This document shows, piece after piece, positions 12,908 to 16,572 of a DNA stretch of 16,572 nt; position 1 is the first letter of the stretch; each line of letters starts with the position of its first letter. A program made the position numbers and the translations under genes. The DNA lies in the NCBI GenBank assembly GCA_023135215.1, contig JAGLTP010000540.1:1-16572 (forward strand), in the 5' to 3' direction. The notes under the pieces are model-generated. The model was not told where the DNA came from. It searched no databases and worked only from the letters and a program-made list of their open reading frames with translations. Source of the DNA: Candidatus Heimdallarchaeota archaeon (lineage in GTDB: Archaea; Asgardarchaeota; Heimdallarchaeia; Heimdallarchaeales; Heimdallarchaeaceae).

Positions 12908-15562
12908 TTATTCTTTATCCTTTAAAAGCTCTTTAGTTCTTCTAACTAATTTGTTTAAAACGTTCAAGGCTTCTATGGGAGCTATCCCTTCAACATCCAA
13001 TTTAGATATTTCATTTACAATCTCAAGTTGTTCTGAAGTAATTTCTTTGCTTTTCAGTTTCTTTTGAGACTTTTCATCTACAGCTAAAACTGGAGACTCT
13101 TTCATTCTATCTTGTTTATGGAGTTGGGATAATGTATCATTTGCACGATCAATCACTTTTTTTGGCAATCCTGCCAATGATGCAACATGAATTCCAAAAC
13201 TTTCACTTATACCCCCTTTCTTTAATTTGTAGAGAAAATGTATTTCCCCATCAACATTTTTAACTGATACATGAAAATTTTTGACATTAGGTAATCTTTC
13301 CTCTAATTCTATTAATTCATGATAATGAGTTGCAAAGAGTGTTCTTGGTCCGGTCTTACCAATATTGTTGTGTAAGAATTCTGTAACGGATAATGCAATC
13401 GCAACACCATCGTAAGTAGAGGTTCCTCTTCCTACTTCATCAAGAATTACTAAGCTTCTTTCAGTTGCATTATTCAATATGTTTGCACACTCATACATCT
13501 CTACCATAAATGTAGATCTATGTTCTACTAGAACATCATGGGCTCCTATCCGTGTAAATATTCTATCGGTTAACCCTATCTTAGCAAAAGAAGCGGGAAT
13601 GAAACTTCCCATCTGTGCCATGAGAACTATTAATGCAACTTGTCTCAGCAGTGTCGATTTTCCTCCCATATTGGGACCGGTTATTATTAGTATTCTATCT
13701 CCCTCCTTTTTGAGCAAAATATCATTTGGGATAAACGAAGTATGGGTAAGAAGTCTTTCTACAACCGGATGTCTTCCATCCTTAATCTCAATAAGGCTCT
13801 CGTTTGTTATTTCAGGTTTGGAATAGTTATAATAAACAGCATTTTGAGCAAAAGTGGAAACAATATCAAGCACAGCGGAATAATAAGCATCTTGTTGAAT
13901 CTTTGTTGCATGTAAAGAGATTTCGATTAGTATCTCATTAAACAACTGTTCTTCTAATGCTGAAATTTTCTCCTCAGCATTCAGTATTTTCTCTTCATAT
14001 TCTTTTAATTCAGGAGTAATATATCTCTCTGCATTCACTAGTGTCTGCTTTCTTTCATATTCTGTTGGCACCTTATCCGTTGATGCTTTTGGCACTTCAA
14101 TATAATATCCAAAAACCTTATTGAAACGAACTTTAAGATTCTTAATCCCTGTACTAACCTTTTCTCTTGCTTCTAAAGATGTGAGAAACGATTTTCCACC
14201 TCTCTGAATTTTCCTCAATTCATCAAGTTCTTCATTGTGTCCATCTCTAATTACGTTGCCGTCTTTCAAACTAGATGGCACTTCGTCTGCAATTCCTGAT
14301 GAGATTATTGCAATTGCTTCCTTAACGGGATCAAGATTCTTTCTAATTTCTTTGATAAGATCTGATTTGAAATCTGACAATAATGAGCGGATGTCAGGAA
14401 TTAATTCTAATGAGTTCTTAAGAGCGATTAGATCTCTGGGTCTACTCTTCCCTAAACATATTCTCCCTATTATTCGCTCAATATCGCTCATCTTATTGAG
14501 AATATTTCGTATTTCTTCTCGAGCGATAGTCTCGTTGAACAGAATCTCTGTTGCATTTACTCTAGACATTATAACCTCTAAGTTCAGACTTGGCCTTACA
14601 ATCCAAGAAGTAAGTAATCTTGAACCGTTTGGTGTCTTTGTGTTATCTAAGACTTGACGAAGGGTACCATACTCTGTTCTATCTCGAAGGTTTTCTATTA
14701 ACTCTAGATTTCTAATTGTGTTGGAATCGAGAGACATAAACTCTTGGCTTTCTATTCTACTAATTTTCGTAATATTTGGAAACTGCTCGCGTAATTGTGT
14801 TTCCTTTATGTAACGCAAAATAGATCCAGCAGCACCTATAGATGGATTATATTCTCCAACCCCGAATCCTTCTAAACTTAAAACGTTAAGAAGACTACAA
14901 ATATCCTGTCTTCCTTGTTCTATATCAAAATAATAATCATCTCTATGTGTTATTGTGCTTTTGTGCTCATCATAATAGAATTGTAATTTTTTCCAAAAAG
15001 ACTCTTCAACTAAGATTTCTGAGGGATTCAATCTGGCTAATTCCAATTCAAGTGAATTGTTACTTTCGTCACTTTCAAAGTCAGTTACTAAAAATTCTCC
15101 TGTAGACAAATCAAGAGCAGCCAAACCTATCAAATTCTCTATTTTAGTAATAGAAGCAAGATAATTGTTATGTCCCTTTGATAGAGACTCAGGAAGAGTG
15201 ATTGTTCCTCGTGTTAAGAGTTGGACAACTCCTCTTTTCACTATTTTTTTAGCTACTTTTGGGTCTTCCAACTGTTCAACTATAGCAATTTTATGGCCAT
15301 TTTCAACCATTTTTGCAACATAAGAATCCACTGCATGATAGGGAACGCCAGCTAATGGAAATTTCTTCTCACCCAATGTTCTTGAAGTTAATGTTATGTT
15401 TAGAACTTCTGAAGCGATTTTTGCATCTTCATTAAAACACTCGTAAAAATCCCCTGCTCTAAAGAAGAGTATATACTCTTTATGTTGTTTCTTTATATCT
15501 TGCCACTGTTGCATCATAGGGGTTAGCTTAGGTTTCAATCTTCTGTCATCGAATCTCTTCAT
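12908..15562 (-). CDS. mutS: DNA mismatch repair protein MutS (MutS1 type)
   Basis: MutS recognises base mismatches and small loops and recruits MutL. I chose ATG 15562 (884 residues) because a GGAG SD lies 6 nt before it; ATG 15574 is in frame but contains that SD. Domain I has LTPMMQQW (13-20) and the mismatch-wedging Phe-x-Glu in GDFYECF (Phe39, Glu41). Connector, lever and clamp domains follow to about 590. The ATPase shows Walker A GPNMGGKST (629-637), STFMVEMYECANIL (683-696), Walker B LVILDEVGRGTSTYDG (704-719) and ATHYHEL (744-750). The helix-turn-helix dimerisation end is at about 850-880. All mismatch-binding elements of MutS1 are present, unlike MutS2 or the endonuclease-fused forms. 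One oddity is EHRSTF (680-685) where a Gly normally precedes the residue before STF. It is followed by mutL. Confidence 0.96.
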   Translation of the reverse strand: MKRFDDRRLKPKLTPMMQQWQDIKKQHKEYILFFRAGDFYECFNEDAKIASEVLNITLTSRTLGEKKFPLAGVPYHAVDSYVAKMVENGHKIAIVEQLEDPKVAKKIVKRGVVQLLTRGTITLPESLSKGHNNYLASITKIENLIGLAALDLSTGEFLVTDFESDESNNSLELELARLNPSEILVEESFWKKLQFYYDEHKSTITHRDDYYFDIEQGRQDICSLLNVLSLEGFGVGEYNPSIGAAGSILRYIKETQLREQFPNITKISRIESQEFMSLDSNTIRNLELIENLRDRTEYGTLRQVLDNTKTPNGSRLLTSWIVRPSLNLEVIMSRVNATEILFNETIAREEIRNILNKMSDIERIIGRICLGKSRPRDLIALKNSLELIPDIRSLLSDFKSDLIKEIRKNLDPVKEAIAIISSGIADEVPSSLKDGNVIRDGHNEELDELRKIQRGGKSFLTSLEAREKVSTGIKNLKVRFNKVFGYYIEVPKASTDKVPTEYERKQTLVNAERYITPELKEYEEKILNAEEKISALEEQLFNEILIEISLHATKIQQDAYYSAVLDIVSTFAQNAVYYNYSKPEITNESLIEIKDGRHPVVERLLTHTSFIPNDILLKKEGDRILIITGPNMGGKSTLLRQVALIVLMAQMGSFIPASFAKIGLTDRIFTRIGAHDVLVEHRSTFMVEMYECANILNNATERSLVILDEVGRGTSTYDGVAIALSVTEFLHNNIGKTGPRTLFATHYHELIELEERLPNVKNFHVSVKNVDGEIHFLYKLKKGGISESFGIHVASLAGLPKKVIDRANDTLSQLHKQDRMKESPVLAVDEKSQKKLKSKEITSEQLEIVNEISKLDVEGIAPIEALNVLNKLVRRTKELLKDKE

Positions 15563-15580
15563 TATAATCTCCATGTAGAA

Positions 15581-16393
15581 TTATTTCAAGAATTTTTCTT
15601 TCTTTTGAATATAAAAATCATAAATTTTCTTAGGTTGTTTTTTTGGATCAGCTGCACCCCAAGAATAAATTTTCTCTGGTGAATCACCTTCAGAATCAAA
15701 CCATTTTCCTTCATCGATAGTTTTTCTTAGAGAATCAACGATAGCTATTCCCGCACTCGCTCCTAACCTATTGGCTCCAGCATTTACCATTCGAACTGCA
15801 GTTTTAGCATCTTTAATCCCCCCTGCTGCTTTTAAGCCAAAATTATCGCCTACAGTTTGACGCATTAGTGATACATGATCAACAAAAGCACCCATAGGAC
15901 CAAAACCGGTTGATGTTTTTACAAAATGCGCTTCAGCTTCTTTTACTATTTGACATGCCTTTATTATCTGTTCGTCTGTAAGATATCCGGTCTCTAAAAT
16001 AACTTTTACAATCACACCATCTGCAGCATTTACAACCTTTTCAATATCATTCTTAATGTAAGAATAATCATCATCGTAAAAAGTACCAATGTTCAAAACC
16101 ATATCTATTTCTTGTGCACCAGAGTTAACAGCTTCTTTTGTTTCGAATGTTTTTGTTTCAGTTGTGCAGGATCCCAAAGGAAAACCAACTACTGCAGCAA
16201 CCGCTACATCTGTCTTTTTAAGGACTTTAGAGCATAGGTCAACATAACTTGTATTAACACAAACAGCAGCAAATTTGTGTTCCGCTGCTTCTTCACACAA
16301 TTCTTTGATTTTTTTTCTTGTGGCAAATGGCTTGAGATTAGTATGATCGATCAAACCTGCCATCTCATCTACTGAAACCTTCTTAGAATACAC
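15581..16393 (-). CDS. deoC: Deoxyribose-phosphate aldolase
   Basis: DeoC cleaves 2-deoxyribose-5-phosphate to glyceraldehyde-3-phosphate and acetaldehyde in deoxynucleoside breakdown. I start at GTG 16393 (270 residues): it keeps the first family helix (VSVDEMAGLIDHTNLKP), which ATG 16363 would cut. The TTG at 16462 adds 23 hydrophobic residues not expected in the family. Catalytic residues are visible: Asp97 in QEIDMVLNIG, the Schiff-base Lys159 in HFVKTSTGFGP and Lys188 in LKAAGGIKDA. The TIM barrel finishes at NRLGASAGIAIV, after which about 50 further residues (WFDSEGDSPEKIYSWGAADPK...) form a C-terminal extension longer than in most archaeal DeoC. The gene leads the deoC-mutS-mutL run, with mutS starting about 19 nt after its stop. 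The cotranscription with repair genes is probably positional. Confidence 0.92.
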   Translation of the reverse strand: MYSKKVSVDEMAGLIDHTNLKPFATRKKIKELCEEAAEHKFAAVCVNTSYVDLCSKVLKKTDVAVAAVVGFPLGSCTTETKTFETKEAVNSGAQEIDMVLNIGTFYDDDYSYIKNDIEKVVNAADGVIVKVILETGYLTDEQIIKACQIVKEAEAHFVKTSTGFGPMGAFVDHVSLMRQTVGDNFGLKAAGGIKDAKTAVRMVNAGANRLGASAGIAIVDSLRKTIDEGKWFDSEGDSPEKIYSWGAADPKKQPKKIYDFYIQKKEKFLK

Positions 16394-16490
16394 AAAATGA
16401 TGAAAGAGTAAAAATACAAAAACATTCCGACTGTTAGGTGGATATTCGGAAACTATAATCAAGTTTTATGGGTAAAATGTATAAGATGCC

Positions 16491-16504
16491 AAAATATTTA
16501 AAAT
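16491..16504. promoter_or_regulatory. Shared TATA-like region of the divergent deoC and right-end genes
   Basis: AAAATATTTAAAAT reads as a TATA-like box on both strands because of the AAATATTT palindrome at 16492-16499. Toward the left it would start transcription near 16470, upstream of deoC with a leader of about 75 nt to the chosen GTG, or close to the TTG at 16462. Toward the right it would give a leader of about 25-30 nt containing the GAGGT SD before ATG 16553. Confidence 0.4.
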
Positions 16505-16552
16505 CGTTTCTTCTCAATCGGACAAAGAATAGAAAAGAAGAGGTTAGAATTA

Positions 16553-16572
16553 ATGAAAATTACTAAGGGTAC
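16553..16572 (+). CDS. Start of a divergent gene, cut by the window end
   Basis: ATG at 16553 opens a frame reading MKITKG before the window ends. GAGGT at 16540-16544 lies 8 nt upstream, a good SD distance, and a TATA-like region is about 55 nt upstream. Only six codons are visible, so the product cannot be identified and even the gene's existence rests on these signals. Confidence 0.4.

Noticed and set aside
13519..13535. Perfect small palindrome (GTTCTAC/TAGAAC-type) inside mutS
   Set aside because: It encodes the VLVEH region of MutS and lies in the middle of a gene; chance is the simpler explanation.
13479..14657. Plus-strand open frames opposite mutS (13479-13826 and 14235-14657)
   Set aside because: They lie within conserved mutS coding sequence on the other strand and have no family resemblance or start signals.
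1..16572. RNA genes, CRISPR arrays, insertion sequences
   Set aside because: No tRNA-like cloverleaf, repeat-spacer array, transposase or terminal inverted repeats were seen; gaps between genes are short, the longest being 276 bp.

Overview
This AT-rich window (roughly one third G+C by eye) comes from an archaeon. The markers are a glycerol-1-phosphate dehydrogenase (archaeal lipid stereochemistry), a Nip7-type pre-PUA/PUA protein, a UPF0179 protein, a Trm112-like zinc protein, a long archaeal FKBP with an insert domain, and many genes with a TATA-like box 25-30 nt before the start codon and no Shine-Dalgarno (SD), as expected of leaderless archaeal transcripts. Mixed with these are bacterial-type genes: MutS1, MutL and the bacterial/eukaryotic form of MetK. 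An Asgard lineage or a mesophilic euryarchaeal relative would fit, but the window does not fix the taxonomy.

Layout. (1) 69-1585, minus: a Nop2/NSUN/RsmB-like m5C RNA methyltransferase and a Nip7 homologue overlapping as TAATG, a ribosome-biogenesis pair. (2) 1586-1861: the longest gene-free stretch (276 bp), holding a 52-codon relic of a DUF1295 protein C-terminus (minus) and the egsA promoter. (3) 1862-3420, plus: egsA and a UPF0179 gene. (4) 3435-4136, minus: an FKBP-type prolyl isomerase with its own promoter. (5) 4222-7346, minus: a tight five-gene cluster. In transcription order it encodes a winged-helix plus four-helix membrane protein resembling the N-terminal half of DUF1616, a secreted or anchored helical protein with one C-terminal membrane helix, a single-pass protein resembling the DUF1616 ectodomain, a calcineurin-like phosphoesterase and an HD-domain phosphohydrolase. 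(6) 7423-9368, minus: metK (TTG start) and, upstream, a helical protein of unknown function with a perfect palindrome in its promoter. (7) 9498-10698, plus: a sugar-1-phosphate nucleotidyltransferase and a Trm112-like protein, closed by a perfect hairpin. (8) 10770-16393, minus: deoC, mutS, mutL and a small two-helix membrane protein, closely packed. (9) 16553 to the end, plus: the first codons of a divergent gene sharing a TATA region with deoC.

Most of the window is housekeeping: lipid backbone synthesis, SAM synthesis, RNA methylation and its activator, mismatch repair and deoxyribose phosphate turnover. SAM links MetK, the m5C methyltransferase and Trm112. The least explained part is the five-gene membrane/phosphohydrolase cluster at 4222-7346. 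It is the best candidate for an undescribed system, possibly an envelope-sensing or nucleotide/phosphoester signalling unit, but that role is inferred only from domain types and gene packing. No RNA genes, CRISPR arrays, transposases or attachment sites were seen.
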